A stretch of DNA of 64,000 bases, from the NCBI RefSeq assembly GCF_003545715.1, contig NZ_QVNU01000002.1, positions 558,001 through 622,000 on the forward strand. The letters run 5' to 3'. The stretch comes from Taibaiella koreensis (GTDB taxonomy: Bacteria; Bacteroidota; Bacteroidia; Chitinophagales; Chitinophagaceae). This document shows positions 53,400 to 61,566 of the stretch, one piece after another (within the stretch, counting starts at the first letter, position 1; every line of letters begins with the position of its first letter). The notes beneath the pieces were generated by a model. It did no database searches. It was not told the DNA's origin and was given only the letters and a program-made list of their open reading frames with translations. Made by a program: the position numbers and the translations under genes.

Positions 53400-54060
53400 C
53401 GATACTTTTCATTTTGGGATATAAAAGAAATATGAGACCGAAGGCGAGATAAGTGAGCGTATTGATCAGGACAAGACTGATATTCAGTATCGGTAGCTTT
53501 TCCGTAATTCCTTTCCTGAAATAATCGTACAGGCCCCAGCAGGAAAGCGTTCCGCACCAGTTGAAGACAAAAATGCAGGGGATCCAGAAATGTACCCGTT
53601 CGTGCAGTCTTATACTGGTATTGGTCAGCAATAAGCGATAAAAGGAATACAGCGACATACACACAACGCCTATGCATTCCAGGAAAATATACAGCGTATT
53701 GAGGGTATTCAAGGGTTGGTACCAAATGGAATTGGCAACCCCGATAAGAATAACGATCGCCCCAATAATATAGCCTACACGATGCTTGGTGAATACATCG
53801 ACACTGTAGTTGAAATACAAGCTGATAAGCCCAAACTCTACAAGCCGGTTTATGGCATAAACCGGCATATTGTTATGATATCTGACTGAGGCATATCGCG
53901 CCACCAGTTCGGCCAAAAAGCCCGTCCATACCAGGATACAGATAAAGCGGGATGCCTTATCCACTCTTTTAAAACGGAAAGGCAGTAAAACGGCAAGACA
54001 AAATATCAGGCCAAAGTATAGCGGTAAGAGGATCTTGAACAGGACGTTGACAGAACTCAT
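53392..54060 (-). CDS. Multi-pass membrane protein, likely receptor partner of the kinase (module 2)
   Basis: A 222-aa protein with about seven helices, homologous in layout to 30517-31173 (shared NNMP...EF, FW in helix six, similar length). Basic and aromatic residues mark the loops (RFKRVDKASRF; HERVHFW). Coupled to the kinase by gene overlap and 8 bp after protein X2. The role is inferred to be signal perception. Confidence 0.82.
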   Translation of the reverse strand: MSSVNVLFKILLPLYFGLIFCLAVLLPFRFKRVDKASRFICILVWTGFLAELVARYASVRYHNNMPVYAINRLVEFGLISLYFNYSVDVFTKHRVGYIIGAIVILIGVANSIWYQPLNTLNTLYIFLECIGVVCMSLYSFYRLLLTNTSIRLHERVHFWIPCIFVFNWCGTLSCWGLYDYFRKGITEKLPILNISLVLINTLTYLAFGLIFLLYPKMKSIDE

Positions 54061-54068
54061 TTCGCCGT

Positions 54069-54593
54069 TTAATGAAGAAGCATATCGGAAGCGGTACCAT
54101 TAGACGGACATATCGAAGGGCAGGGAACCGAATTGTCCATAACCTTGTTACCAGGAGCAAAAATATAATTGCTCTGGGCATCGTAGCCTGCCATAATAAC
54201 GGTTAGTCCTCCCGATTTGTAGCCGCAATTGACGCCGGAATTGCCTTCATTAATGTATTTAAGATTGTGCGCCAGCATGATCTTTACTTTCTTGATCGCC
54301 GGGTCCGACAGGTATTCCCTGATGGCATCGGCGTCCATAATGAACGACTGCACATTGCTATTGTTATCGGCATCGGCATTGATGCTGAACAGGTAGCTCC
54401 CCAGCATTTTATTGGCAGAGTCGATAGAGATGAAGTTGGGGTTAGAGCCACCACCGCCGGGCGCGCCGGCGCCAGCAGCATTGGCAGCGGCAGCAGAAGA
54501 AGGATTGGCAGATACTCCCTGGGCCTGTCCCCTGAGGGAAAAAGCACAACAACATAAAAGGAACAGGAAGCTTTTAAGGGATAAATGTTTCAT
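54069..54593 (-). CDS. Exported protein X2 with PCPSICPS motif (module 2)
   Basis: A 174-aa protein with a signal peptide (LSLKSFLFLLCCCAFSLRGQAQ), an Ala/Gly-rich linker, then ISIDSANKMLGSYLFSINADAD...FIMDADAIREYLSDPAIKKVKIMLAHNL and GLTVIMAGYDAQSNYIFAP, ending VPCPSICPSNG. The order matches protein X of module 1, but X has no signal peptide while X2 has one. The repeated CPS steps may bind a metal or form a disulfide. It lies between the regulator and the membrane protein of module 2. Confidence 0.75.
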   Translation of the reverse strand: MKHLSLKSFLFLLCCCAFSLRGQAQGVSANPSSAAAANAAGAGAPGGGGSNPNFISIDSANKMLGSYLFSINADADNNSNVQSFIMDADAIREYLSDPAIKKVKIMLAHNLKYINEGNSGVNCGYKSGGLTVIMAGYDAQSNYIFAPGNKVMDNSVPCPSICPSNGTASDMLLH

Positions 54594-54635
54594 TGGACTA
54601 TTATTGTAAACGGTTAAAAAATAGGTTCATTCCTG

Positions 54636-55325
54636 CTAATGGCGTATCGGCAGCGCCATGGTATCGATGGTAACCAGCCCCGATTTGATCGCAAAAACAG
54701 CCAGACCCACCCTGCTGTTTACACCCAGCTTACGGAAAAGGCTGTCGCGATAGCCCTCCACACTTTTCTGGGTCGTTTTCATCAGGGAAGCGATCTGGAA
54801 ATAGGTAAGGTCGCTGATGCAATGCTTCATGAACTGCAACTCGCGTTCGGTGATGCGCGGCTCTTTCTTTTTGTCTTTGACTACTACGGCCATCTTTTCC
54901 ACGAAAAAGTCGCTGTAGTACATGCCCTGTTCCTTTATGGCCACCAGCGCCCGCTTGATCTCTTCCGGATCGCAATCCTTGGAAAGGTAGCCATTGGCGC
55001 CGTAACGGATCATTTTGCACACGTAAAGCTCATCCATAAAGGTAGTGAGCACCAGTATCTTTATATTCTCCCAGCGCTCTTTAAGCATCTGAACGGTTTC
55101 AAAACCATTCATCACCGGCATATTGATATCGAGCACAGCCACATCGGGCTTGGTTTCCAGGGTCTCGATCGCATCGATCAGCTCTTTTCCGTTAGCTGCC
55201 TGAACCACTACTTCTATACCGCCAAGACCCGTCAGGAATGCTGCCACGGTTTTGCGAACGGTAGTATGGTCGTCGGCGAAGGCCACCAGGATCTTCCTGT
55301 CATCGGCGTTTTCTTTCTGTATCAT
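54636..55325 (-). CDS. NarL/LuxR-family response regulator (module 2)
   Basis: A 229-aa regulator. The receiver domain has VAFADDHTTVRKTVAAFL, DVAVLDINMPVMNGFETV (phospho-Asp) and LTTFMD...GYLSKDCD. The LuxR-type HTH lies at about 155-215 (ITERELQFMKHCISDLTYFQIASLMKTTQKSVEGYRDSLFRKLGVNSR). The gene is first in its operon here, whereas the module-1 regulator is last. The inverted repeat at 55384-55403 lies in its promoter, so it probably controls itself. Confidence 0.93.
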   Translation of the reverse strand: MIQKENADDRKILVAFADDHTTVRKTVAAFLTGLGGIEVVVQAANGKELIDAIETLETKPDVAVLDINMPVMNGFETVQMLKERWENIKILVLTTFMDELYVCKMIRYGANGYLSKDCDPEEIKRALVAIKEQGMYYSDFFVEKMAVVVKDKKKEPRITERELQFMKHCISDLTYFQIASLMKTTQKSVEGYRDSLFRKLGVNSRVGLAVFAIKSGLVTIDTMALPIRH

Positions 55326-55355
55326 CTGGAAAATATGTTAGCTTGGTTGAGAATG

Positions 55356-55403
55356 TAAAAATAGACTGTTTCCGGCTAACTTTTTACAGACAAAAACCTG
55401 TAA
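55356..55403 (-). promoter_or_regulatory. Promoter of the module-2 regulator with inverted repeat
   Basis: The minus-strand -7-like box TAttTTTA (55363-55356) is preceded, with centre 30.5 bp upstream, by TTACAG-N8-CTGTAA (55384-55403). No TTG is present at -33. The repeat is shared with the promoter at 56172-56219. Confidence 0.6.
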
Positions 55404-55800
55404 GAAATCGGGAGGTTAGCCACTGCTGCTCAGGGGGCAAATGCGCTGCACCGGAAACGTTCTGGGGAGCGAAAATGCTGCAAACAGGTCCAGGGATCTA
55501 TTGGGGAATGTGGCTGCAAAATGCAGGTAACCTTTCTTCCCGCCGATCGTCTAAAAAAAGAAAGCGGAGATCATGAAAAAGATACATGCTGCTCACCAGG
55601 GCCGCCAGCGATAAGCGGGAGCGGCCTTTATCCAGGAAAACGCCGTATTCACTGATCCCCCGTCCCTCTGTCTGGTTGCGGCAGCTTATAAAAACAGGTT
55701 CCGGCTTTGTTTGGGCTACAACGCAAATAGCCAGGAATAACGGGAAGGCACTACTCAGGGAAATGACCGGTTCATGCTGAAAAGTTAATTTTAAAGTTTT

Positions 55801-55843
55801 TTACCTGAAAAAACACCAGGTAAAAACCTTTTCTTTATCTTTA
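55801..55843 (+). promoter_or_regulatory. Possible third operator and promoter
   Basis: Inverted repeat TTACCTG-N9-CAGGTAA (55801-55823) followed by AGGT-AAAA-ACCT, a relative of the ACAGGT-TTTT-ACCTGT core at 56172, then a TAtcTTTA box at 55836-55843. The spacing (24 bp from centre to box) differs from the other two sites, so this may be a weaker or unrelated site. Confidence 0.4.
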
Positions 55844-55952
55844 CGCAGTCGATTTCGCATTAAAATTTAACCGCATATCATTCCTTTTTTCCCGGAATAC
55901 TTTTTTCTGCGATAAGCTACACGTTCAGTTGCTAAAGTACACATTATGTCTA

Positions 55953-56097
55953 TTGATCATTTTGAAAACGTGCCTTAGCTTTGCATTCAGAATACAAGAG
56001 GAACGAAAACGGTTTCTAAGCCGCAAAAAGTTCCCATCAAATAGGTGCCATAGTTTTGGTGTTTGGTTTATAAGCTACCTTTCCAGGTAGCTTTTTT
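55953..56097 (+). ncRNA. Candidate small RNA A with promoter and terminator
   Basis: A full promoter TTG-N20-TAgcTTTG (55953-55983) predicts a start near 55990. A terminator (AAGCTACC/GGTAGCTT, 56072-56093, then T6) ends it at about 56097, giving about 108 nt. No ORF of note. GGAAC (56000-56004) pairs with GTTCC (56030-56034), enclosing a small CGG/CCG stem. 56054-56069 (TTTTGGTGTTTGGTTT) can pair with small RNA B. Confidence 0.6.
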
Positions 56098-56171
56098 GTT
56101 TTTAAAACATTTAAAATCAAATATTTGCACCTTATTCAATTCTCTGATTTCGCAAAAAGGGCCTGAATAAA

Positions 56172-56219
56172 TTACAGGTTTTTACCTGTAGTTTATGTGT
56201 TTTGCTTGTTCTACATTTG
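56172..56219 (+). promoter_or_regulatory. Operator and promoter of small RNA B
   Basis: TTACAGGTTTTTACCTGTAG (56172-56191; inner palindrome TACAGGT-TTTT-ACCTGTA) has its centre 30.5 bp upstream of a perfect -7 box TAcaTTTG (56212-56219). No TTG is at -33. Same repeat and same spacing as the module-2 regulator promoter. Confidence 0.65.
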
Positions 56220-56225
56220 TTCTGG

Positions 56226-56288
56226 ATACAAATTATAAGCAAAACCAAACGCCGAAACGAAGGAGCATTGTTACAATGCTCCTTTTTT
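56226..56288 (+). ncRNA. Candidate small RNA B, probably controlled by the module-2 regulator
   Basis: The predicted transcript is about 63 nt, from near 56226 to the terminator GGAGCATTG/CAATGCTCC (56262-56270 with 56274-56282) and T6. It has no ORF. AAACCAAACGCCGAAA (56242-56257) is complementary over 16 nt, with two G-U pairs, to small RNA A 56054-56069. Confidence 0.55.
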
Positions 56289-56460
56289 CATTCCCCGATC
56301 TTATCTTTTTCTTTTCTGCCCGCTACGGTACAATAACGACAGCATTAACGGGGGTCAAGCATGAGCCGGCATGAACCGGCCAGGAGTAAGGTCGCAGAAA
56401 TATGCTCCCGGAAAGACTTTAATATCAATAAGCGTAACACAACCTAAATAACATGCAAAA

Positions 56461-56486
56461 GGGCCTGCAGTATATATTGCAGGCCC
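56461..56486. terminator. Terminator hairpin downstream of uppP
   Basis: Stem GGGCCTGCA/TGCAGGCCC (56461-56469 with 56478-56486) with short T runs on both strands; 20 bp past the uppP stop codon. Confidence 0.85.
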
Positions 56487-56506
56487 TTTTGCATAAATTG
56501 AAGCGC

Positions 56507-57304
56507 TTAAATAACCGATAGGGAATGGCCGCTCGCCAGCAGGGCAATAATGATACCACCCACAATGATGCGGTAAATGCCAAATAGCTTGAACCCGTTC
56601 TTACTAAGGAAAGAGATGAAGGTCCGGATCGCGATCATGGCCACAATAAACGCGATGATGTTGCCGACAGCAAGCAGCTTGATCTGCTCCCCGGTAAAGG
56701 TGGCGCCTTCTGTTTTATAAAAATCATACATCTTCTTGGCGGTTGCGGCAAACATGGTGGGCACGGCCAGGAAAAAGGAGAACTCAGCTGCGGCTTTACG
56801 CGTCAGCTTTTGCGACATACCACCTATGATGGTTGCCGCCGAGCGCGATACGCCGGGTATCATGGCGATGCACTGGAACAGACCTATAATAAAGGCTGTG
56901 GGGTAGCCGATCCGGTCGGCGTTATCTTCCTTGGGCTTGTTGAACAGGCGGTCTACAAAAAGCAGCACGATACCACCCAGGACCAGCGAAATGCCCACGG
57001 TCATCGGGCTTTCCAGCAGCTCGTCGATCTTGTCGCTGAACAGCACGCCGAATACCGCCGCAGGGATAAAAGCCGTTACCAGCTTAAGATAGAAGCCTAC
57101 GCTGCGGAAGAACCGCTTGAAATAGAGGACCAGCACCGAAAGGATAGCGCCGAACTGTATCGCAACCGTAAAGAGCTTTACAAATTCATCTTTCTGTATA
57201 CCCATCACCGAGCTGCCGATGATCATGTGTCCGGTAGAAGAAATGGGAAGAAATTCGGTGATGCCTTCGATCACGGCGAGAATAATGGCTTGTATTAAAG
57301 TCAT
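56507..57304 (-). CDS. uppP: Undecaprenyl-diphosphate phosphatase
   Basis: A 265-aa integral membrane enzyme of the BacA type that dephosphorylates undecaprenyl pyrophosphate to recycle the lipid carrier of cell-wall synthesis; it also gives bacitracin tolerance. The first motif is [21 protein letters not shown] and the second is [16 protein letters not shown], with the catalytic Ser/Arg/His set. About eight helices are predicted. Full length. It is followed by a terminator; queE is 48 bp upstream on the same strand and may be co-transcribed. Confidence 0.97.
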   Translation of the reverse strand: MTLIQAIILAVIEGITEFLPISSTGHMIIGSSVMGIQKDEFVKLFTVAIQFGAILSVLVLYFKRFFRSVGFYLKLVTAFIPAAVFGVLFSDKIDELLESPMTVGISLVLGGIVLLFVDRLFNKPKEDNADRIGYPTAFIIGLFQCIAMIPGVSRSAATIIGGMSQKLTRKAAAEFSFFLAVPTMFAATAKKMYDFYKTEGATFTGEQIKLLAVGNIIAFIVAMIAIRTFISFLSKNGFKLFGIYRIIVGGIIIALLASGHSLSVI

Positions 57305-57352
57305 GAGGAAAAGCGGCCGGGGGATTTCTGACCGGGCGTAAAAATAAAAAGA

Positions 57353-57976
57353 TTAGGGGATATTCAGGTATTTATGCGTCTGCAGCGAGAGCTGCCATTG
57401 CGGATGCCGCTGGATGTATTCTATGATCAGCGGCGTCATCGCCTCGCGTTTATCCCATTCGGGCTGCAGGTACAGCTTGCAGCCGGGCTTTACCTGTGCA
57501 GCAAACTCTTCGCCCCATTTAAAGTCCGATTTGTTGAAGACGATTACTTTCAGCTCATCGGCCAGCGGCAGGTTGCCCGGTAGCGGGGCCTTGAATTTCT
57601 TGGGCGATAGTGTTACCCAATCCCAGTCACCGGTAAGCGGACTGGAGCCCGATGTTTCGATATGGCTACGTAAACCCGCCGACTTCAATATTGTGGTAAT
57701 AGGGACCAGGTCGTACATCGAAGGCTCGCCACCGGTGACCACCACGATCTTTCCCGGGTGTGCCCCGGCCAGCTCCACCATGGTCTCCGTGCTCATAAGC
57801 GGGTGTGCCGAAGCGTCCCAGCTTTCCTTTACATCGCACCATACACAGCCTACGTCGCAGCCACCCAGGCGAATGAAGTAGGCTGCCTGGCCCGAATAGC
57901 AGCCTTCGCCCTGTAGGGTATAGAAGTGCTCCATTACGGGATAGCTGACCACTGGTTCTGTTACTGTCTTCATCAT
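57353..57976 (-). CDS. queE: 7-carboxy-7-deazaguanine synthase (radical SAM)
   Basis: A 207-aa radical-SAM enzyme of the queuosine pathway that converts 6-carboxytetrahydropterin into CDG. The cluster motif GGCDVGCVWCD (CxxxCxxC) is at about residues 39-49, after the conserved EHFYTLQGEG start. GGEPSMYDL and an HIETSGS strand follow. The two adjacent initial Met are equal choices. No other que genes lie in the window. uppP follows by 48 bp. Confidence 0.93.
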   Translation of the reverse strand: MMKTVTEPVVSYPVMEHFYTLQGEGCYSGQAAYFIRLGGCDVGCVWCDVKESWDASAHPLMSTETMVELAGAHPGKIVVVTGGEPSMYDLVPITTILKSAGLRSHIETSGSSPLTGDWDWVTLSPKKFKAPLPGNLPLADELKVIVFNKSDFKWGEEFAAQVKPGCKLYLQPEWDKREAMTPLIIEYIQRHPQWQLSLQTHKYLNIP

Positions 57977-58042
57977 AATCTCTATTTTTCTTTACTACCC
58001 ATCCGCATATCGGAAACATTGAATGATGCTGCCTTTCCTTGC

Positions 58043-58101
58043 GGTTGCTGAGCCCGTCGAAGCATCGTGATATCGTTGCCCTTTCGACAGGCCCGAGGAC
58101 C
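58043..58101. repeat. Dispersed inverted repeat of the GCTGAGCCCGTCGAAGC type
   Basis: GGTTGCTGAGCCCGTCGAAGC (58043-58063) and the inverted arm CTTTCGACAGGCCCGAGGACC type (58081-58101), separated by 17 bp; belongs to the family at 18405 and 26828. It separates queE from folD. Confidence 0.75.
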
Positions 58102-58131
58102 GGGATCAATCGGTTTCCTCTATGCCGGTGG

Positions 58132-59004
58132 TCACTTATCTTTTACCGCCAGCAGGGTATTGTTCATCAGTGCGCAAATAGTCATTTTACCTACGCCGCC
58201 GGGAACGGGTGTGATATAGCTGCATTTTTCGGCCACCTGGTCAAAGTCGACATCGCCCACCAGGCGGAAGCCGCTTTTTTTACTGCTGTCTTCTATACGG
58301 TTAATGCCCACGTCGATCACGATCGCGCCTTCCTTTACCATATCGGCGGTAACATAATTGGGGCGGCCTATGGCCGCTACTATGATATCGGCCTGCAGGC
58401 ACAGCGCCTTCAGGTCCCGGGTCTTTGAATGGCACAGGGTAACGGTACAATTGCCCGGGTTGCTGTTCCGGCTCAGCAGCACGCTCATGGGCGTACCGAC
58501 GATATTGCTGCGGCCGATCACCACGCAATGCTTGCCTGTTGTATCTATGTTGTAGTGTTCCAGCATCATCATGATGCCGTTGGGAGTGGCCGAGATAAAA
58601 GTAGGCAACCCCAGCACCATACGGCCCAGACTGATGGGATGAAACCCGTCAACATCTTTTTCCGGGCTGATGGCATTGATCACCTTCTCTTCCGCGATAT
58701 GGCGGGGCAGGGGCAGCTGCACCAGGATGCCGTCGATCTCCGGATCGGCATTGAAAGCGGCAATATGTGCCAGTAGCTCAGGTTCGCTGGTTTCTTCACC
58801 CAGGCGCAACAGGGTGGATCCAAAGCCGATCTGCTCGCAGGTCTTTACTTTGGATGCGACATAGGTTTGACTGGCCGGGTCGCCACCGACAAGGATGGCG
58901 GCCAGATGCGGTGTTTTTTTGCCCTCTTGCTTACGTTGGCTCACTGTTTCGGCAATACCGGCAAGTATCGCCTCCGATACTTTTTTCCCGTCTAATAGTT
59001 GCAT
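58132..59004 (-). CDS. folD: Bifunctional methylene-THF dehydrogenase/cyclohydrolase
   Basis: A 290-aa cytoplasmic enzyme of one-carbon metabolism that converts 5,10-methylene-THF to 10-formyl-THF using NADP. Motifs: the first FolD signature around [22 protein letters not shown] (the Lys of YVxxK is catalytic) and the nucleotide-binding [27 protein letters not shown] is at the C-terminus. Full length. The -7 box TAccTTTG (59016-59009) is only 4 bp upstream of the ATG, so the mRNA is probably leaderless. Confidence 0.97.
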   Translation of the reverse strand: MQLLDGKKVSEAILAGIAETVSQRKQEGKKTPHLAAILVGGDPASQTYVASKVKTCEQIGFGSTLLRLGEETSEPELLAHIAAFNADPEIDGILVQLPLPRHIAEEKVINAISPEKDVDGFHPISLGRMVLGLPTFISATPNGIMMMLEHYNIDTTGKHCVVIGRSNIVGTPMSVLLSRNSNPGNCTVTLCHSKTRDLKALCLQADIIVAAIGRPNYVTADMVKEGAIVIDVGINRIEDSSKKSGFRLVGDVDFDQVAEKCSYITPVPGGVGKMTICALMNNTLLAVKDK

Positions 59005-59008
59005 GCTG

Positions 59009-59016
59009 CAAAGGTA
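59009..59016 (-). promoter_or_regulatory. -7 box of folD immediately before the start codon
   Basis: TAccTTTG ends 4 bp before the ATG at 59004. With a start of transcription about 7 bp further on, the message would begin at or inside the start codon, which implies a leaderless mRNA or an earlier promoter. Confidence 0.5.
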
Positions 59017-59020
59017 AAAA

Positions 59021-59052
59021 ATAAAACCTCGCCGACCAGAGGCCGGCGAGGT
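59021..59052 (-). terminator. Terminator of the FadL-type porin gene
   Basis: Stem ACCTCGCCG/CGGCGAGGT (59026-59034 with 59044-59052). On the minus strand it is followed by TTTTATTTTTTA. It lies 19 bp past the porin stop codon. Confidence 0.88.
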
Positions 59053-59070
59053 CAGGGTAGAAAAATAAGC

Positions 59071-60618
59071 TTATGATCCGAATTTGAAGCCCAGGGTAAG
59101 CGCTATCAGGTTATTGCCATACTTAAGATCGGCAAGGGGCACCGGTATCTTCCGTATATTCAGATCCGCATTATCCTGCATCAGCAGGGGATAGCCGTAT
59201 TCCGATTGCTTTTGCATAATGCGGACATAGGCCAGGTCGACAAAAAAGCCACCAAAGCGGGCGCCTACGCCGGCAGAAAAGTCCATCCGCTGACCATCGA
59301 AAATATCCGACTGCCGGAAGGGACTGCTGTAATAGGCAAAGCCCAGGCGACCCATAAAGTTGCTCAGCTTGCCCTCAACACCCACGCGGAAATTGTGGGT
59401 ACCCCTATAAGTGTCTTTGATGGTTTGGTTCAGGGCATTTTCATAATCGTTGAAGCTGTTTTCCCTGAAGTTGTAACGCATGGCATTGTAGGCGGCGTAT
59501 TCATAATCGGCCGTAATAAACCCATACTTGCCCATAAGCGCGGTGGCGCTCAGCACCGCACGCCAGGGTGTGCGCAGCGAATAATCGAACTGGTATTGCG
59601 AAGCCGGCTGCTTACGGCTCACCGGATCGGTATCGCTTCCGCCGAGCGAGGCCTTATAGCCTTCTGTATTGGTGGTGATATCGTAATCGCTCAGATCGGT
59701 AAAGGCGATCCAGGTGGGCGTGTGAAATGCGGCGCCCACACGTATAACATCGTTGATCACATAAATAGCGCCCAGCTTGGCATTGAAGCCGATGCCTGTA
59801 GTGGTCAGCAGTTCGTTATAGCTCAGGAAGTCGAAATCATTGTTGGGATTACCGGTGGCATCCTTTTCGGTGTAATTGGTATTGCGGTCATATTTATAGG
59901 AAGTGAGTGCCACCGAAGCGCCGAGCAGCAGCTTTTCCATATAGTTGCCGCCAAGGCTCAGGTTCCATTCGTTGATGCCGCCTTTCGAGTTCCAGGATTT
60001 GGATTGGTTTACCGAACCGCCCTTGCTGATGATATTGTTATACGGAATGGATTCGTGATTGGCGTCGAGCACATAGCCTTCGTAGCCCAGGAAGCCAAAG
60101 GGCGGCGCCAGCTGATCGGATACGCCGTTGTATTTGGCATCTGCCGCAAATTCTTCGGTAATCGAGCTCAGGCTGTTGTTGCCGGCATAGTAGCCGTTGG
60201 CGGTAAAGTCAGCGATACGGTTGAAGCCGAGACCCACCGAAAACGACTTCCAGCCACTGCTTTCGTATTCGCGGCCTTTTGCCGCCTTGGTGAATACTAC
60301 ACCGAAATTGCTGAGGTTAAGCCGGGTGCGGTCGTCGTTGTTGGCGCTGCCCAGGTAGGTACCCTTAATGTTGTTGAGCCGCAGCACCGGGGTAATCATG
60401 ATTTCGGAGCTACGGTATTGGCCAATACCTGCAGGGTTGATGCTAAGGGACGAAAAGTCGGCGCCATAGGACCCTCCCGCGCCGCCAAGACTAAGTGCCC
60501 GGGCGGTACCGGCGCCGGTTACCTGCCCATAGCGAAGGGCATCCAATTCGTTCTGTGCCACTGCCATCGCGGGAAGGAGTATTCCCGCGGCTAATATCAG
60601 GTTGAAATATCTGTTCAT
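59071..60618 (-). CDS. OmpP1/FadL-family outer membrane transporter
   Basis: A 515-aa outer-membrane barrel: signal peptide (MNRYFNLILAAGILLPAMAVAQ), then the conserved N-terminal hatch (GTARALSLGGAGGSYGADFSSLSINPAGIGQYRSSEI with its NPAG motif), alternating aromatic strands, and a C-terminal terminal aromatic strand (NLIALTLGFKFGS). FadL-type channels admit fatty acids, aromatic or other hydrophobic compounds. Substrate unknown. It is monocistronic with its own terminator. Confidence 0.88.
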   Translation of the reverse strand: MNRYFNLILAAGILLPAMAVAQNELDALRYGQVTGAGTARALSLGGAGGSYGADFSSLSINPAGIGQYRSSEIMITPVLRLNNIKGTYLGSANNDDRTRLNLSNFGVVFTKAAKGREYESSGWKSFSVGLGFNRIADFTANGYYAGNNSLSSITEEFAADAKYNGVSDQLAPPFGFLGYEGYVLDANHESIPYNNIISKGGSVNQSKSWNSKGGINEWNLSLGGNYMEKLLLGASVALTSYKYDRNTNYTEKDATGNPNNDFDFLSYNELLTTTGIGFNAKLGAIYVINDVIRVGAAFHTPTWIAFTDLSDYDITTNTEGYKASLGGSDTDPVSRKQPASQYQFDYSLRTPWRAVLSATALMGKYGFITADYEYAAYNAMRYNFRENSFNDYENALNQTIKDTYRGTHNFRVGVEGKLSNFMGRLGFAYYSSPFRQSDIFDGQRMDFSAGVGARFGGFFVDLAYVRIMQKQSEYGYPLLMQDNADLNIRKIPVPLADLKYGNNLIALTLGFKFGS

Positions 60619-60847
60619 GTCAAAAGGCTGATTAGTCGATGCTTAGACAAAGGTACGCGGCATAATGTTTAATTCCCCCAAGGGAATATTTTCAGGATGT
60701 TAATTAGGAATTCCTGTGGCATATTTAGCGGCACAAAGGACGGATTCCGACGCCCGGGCTACGTATATTTAATTACCGGCAAACCTGTTGCTGCGGCATT
60801 TAGATTTGTTCTGTAAAACATATTCTTCCTCCGCTAAAATCTTACTT

Positions 60848-61384
60848 ATGAACCGTTCTATCCTGCACTGCTCCGGCCTTATTCCGGTCCTGCTGCTCTT
60901 GTTCCTGTCCTCTTGCGGCAACAAATCCATGGATCTGGCCCGGGAACTTTCCTCCAGCTATACGCACGATGGTAAGACCATCACTGCCGAGGGCAGACTG
61001 GCTACCGATCTTATGATCTGGGGCACCGGCCAGACACTCGATATGAACCTGGAAATGCAGGCTGCCCTGGACAACAGCAAACGGGAGCGGATCACCGATA
61101 TCGTATTGCCCTATGGTACCGGCAAAAACAGTGTAAAGATCGATGTACCCGACACAGCCCGACATTTCGAAGCCAAAGACGTATTGATCTACGACAAGAA
61201 CGGTGAAAAAATCACGACAAGCGATAAGGTACGTATAACCGGAACGGTAACGTATACAGCTAAAGGACCTAAGAAAAAATCCAATGATCATGTGATGATC
61301 ACGGTGCCCAAACCCAGGAAAGAGGAAGGCGACGGTAACGATTATAGCTATAAGATCAGCAATGTGACTATCGAGAAGCTGTAG
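60848..61384 (+). CDS. Lipoprotein of unknown function
   Basis: A 178-aa predicted lipoprotein (signal MNRSILHCSGLIPVLLLLFLSSC with the lipobox Cys, which sets the start; a longer frame begins upstream). The mature part is beta-rich, with an OB-like pattern (DGKTITAEGRLATDLMIWGTGQ; VLIYDKNGEKITTSDKVRITGTVTYTAKGPKKK). It has a charged tail. I do not recognise a family name. A very strong hairpin follows the stop codon. Confidence 0.75.
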   Translation: MNRSILHCSGLIPVLLLLFLSSCGNKSMDLARELSSSYTHDGKTITAEGRLATDLMIWGTGQTLDMNLEMQAALDNSKRERITDIVLPYGTGKNSVKIDVPDTARHFEAKDVLIYDKNGEKITTSDKVRITGTVTYTAKGPKKKSNDHVMITVPKPRKEEGDGNDYSYKISNVTIEKL

Positions 61385-61398
61385 CTTGCTTTTGTTCA

Positions 61399-61450
61399 GT
61401 CCCCTAACGAGACAAGCCACCCTAAAGGGTGGCTTGTCTCGTTAGGGGAC
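61399..61450 (+). terminator. 25-bp perfect palindromic hairpin
   Basis: GTCCCCTAACGAGACAAGCC and the five bases after it pair perfectly with 61426-61450 (25 bp, loop AA/TAAA). It is far longer than needed for termination. There is no T tract. It may be a terminator of the lipoprotein gene or a repeat of its own. Confidence 0.7.
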
Positions 61451-61566
61451 AATGGAACACCAAATGACTTCGTGCCAATATGATATCTCCGGCACTATTG
61501 GATCAGGCTTTATGCCCTAATTTCTTGTGGATTCCCGCCATGCAGATAATCGATACTATTTTAGTT

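Noticed and set aside
55343-55780. Frames of 64-77 codons right of the module-2 regulator
   Set aside because: Basic, Ser/Arg-rich products without start signals; they overlap the regulator promoter and operator.
59206-60594. 462-aa plus-strand frame
   Set aside because: Antisense to the FadL-type porin gene, no domain and no start context.
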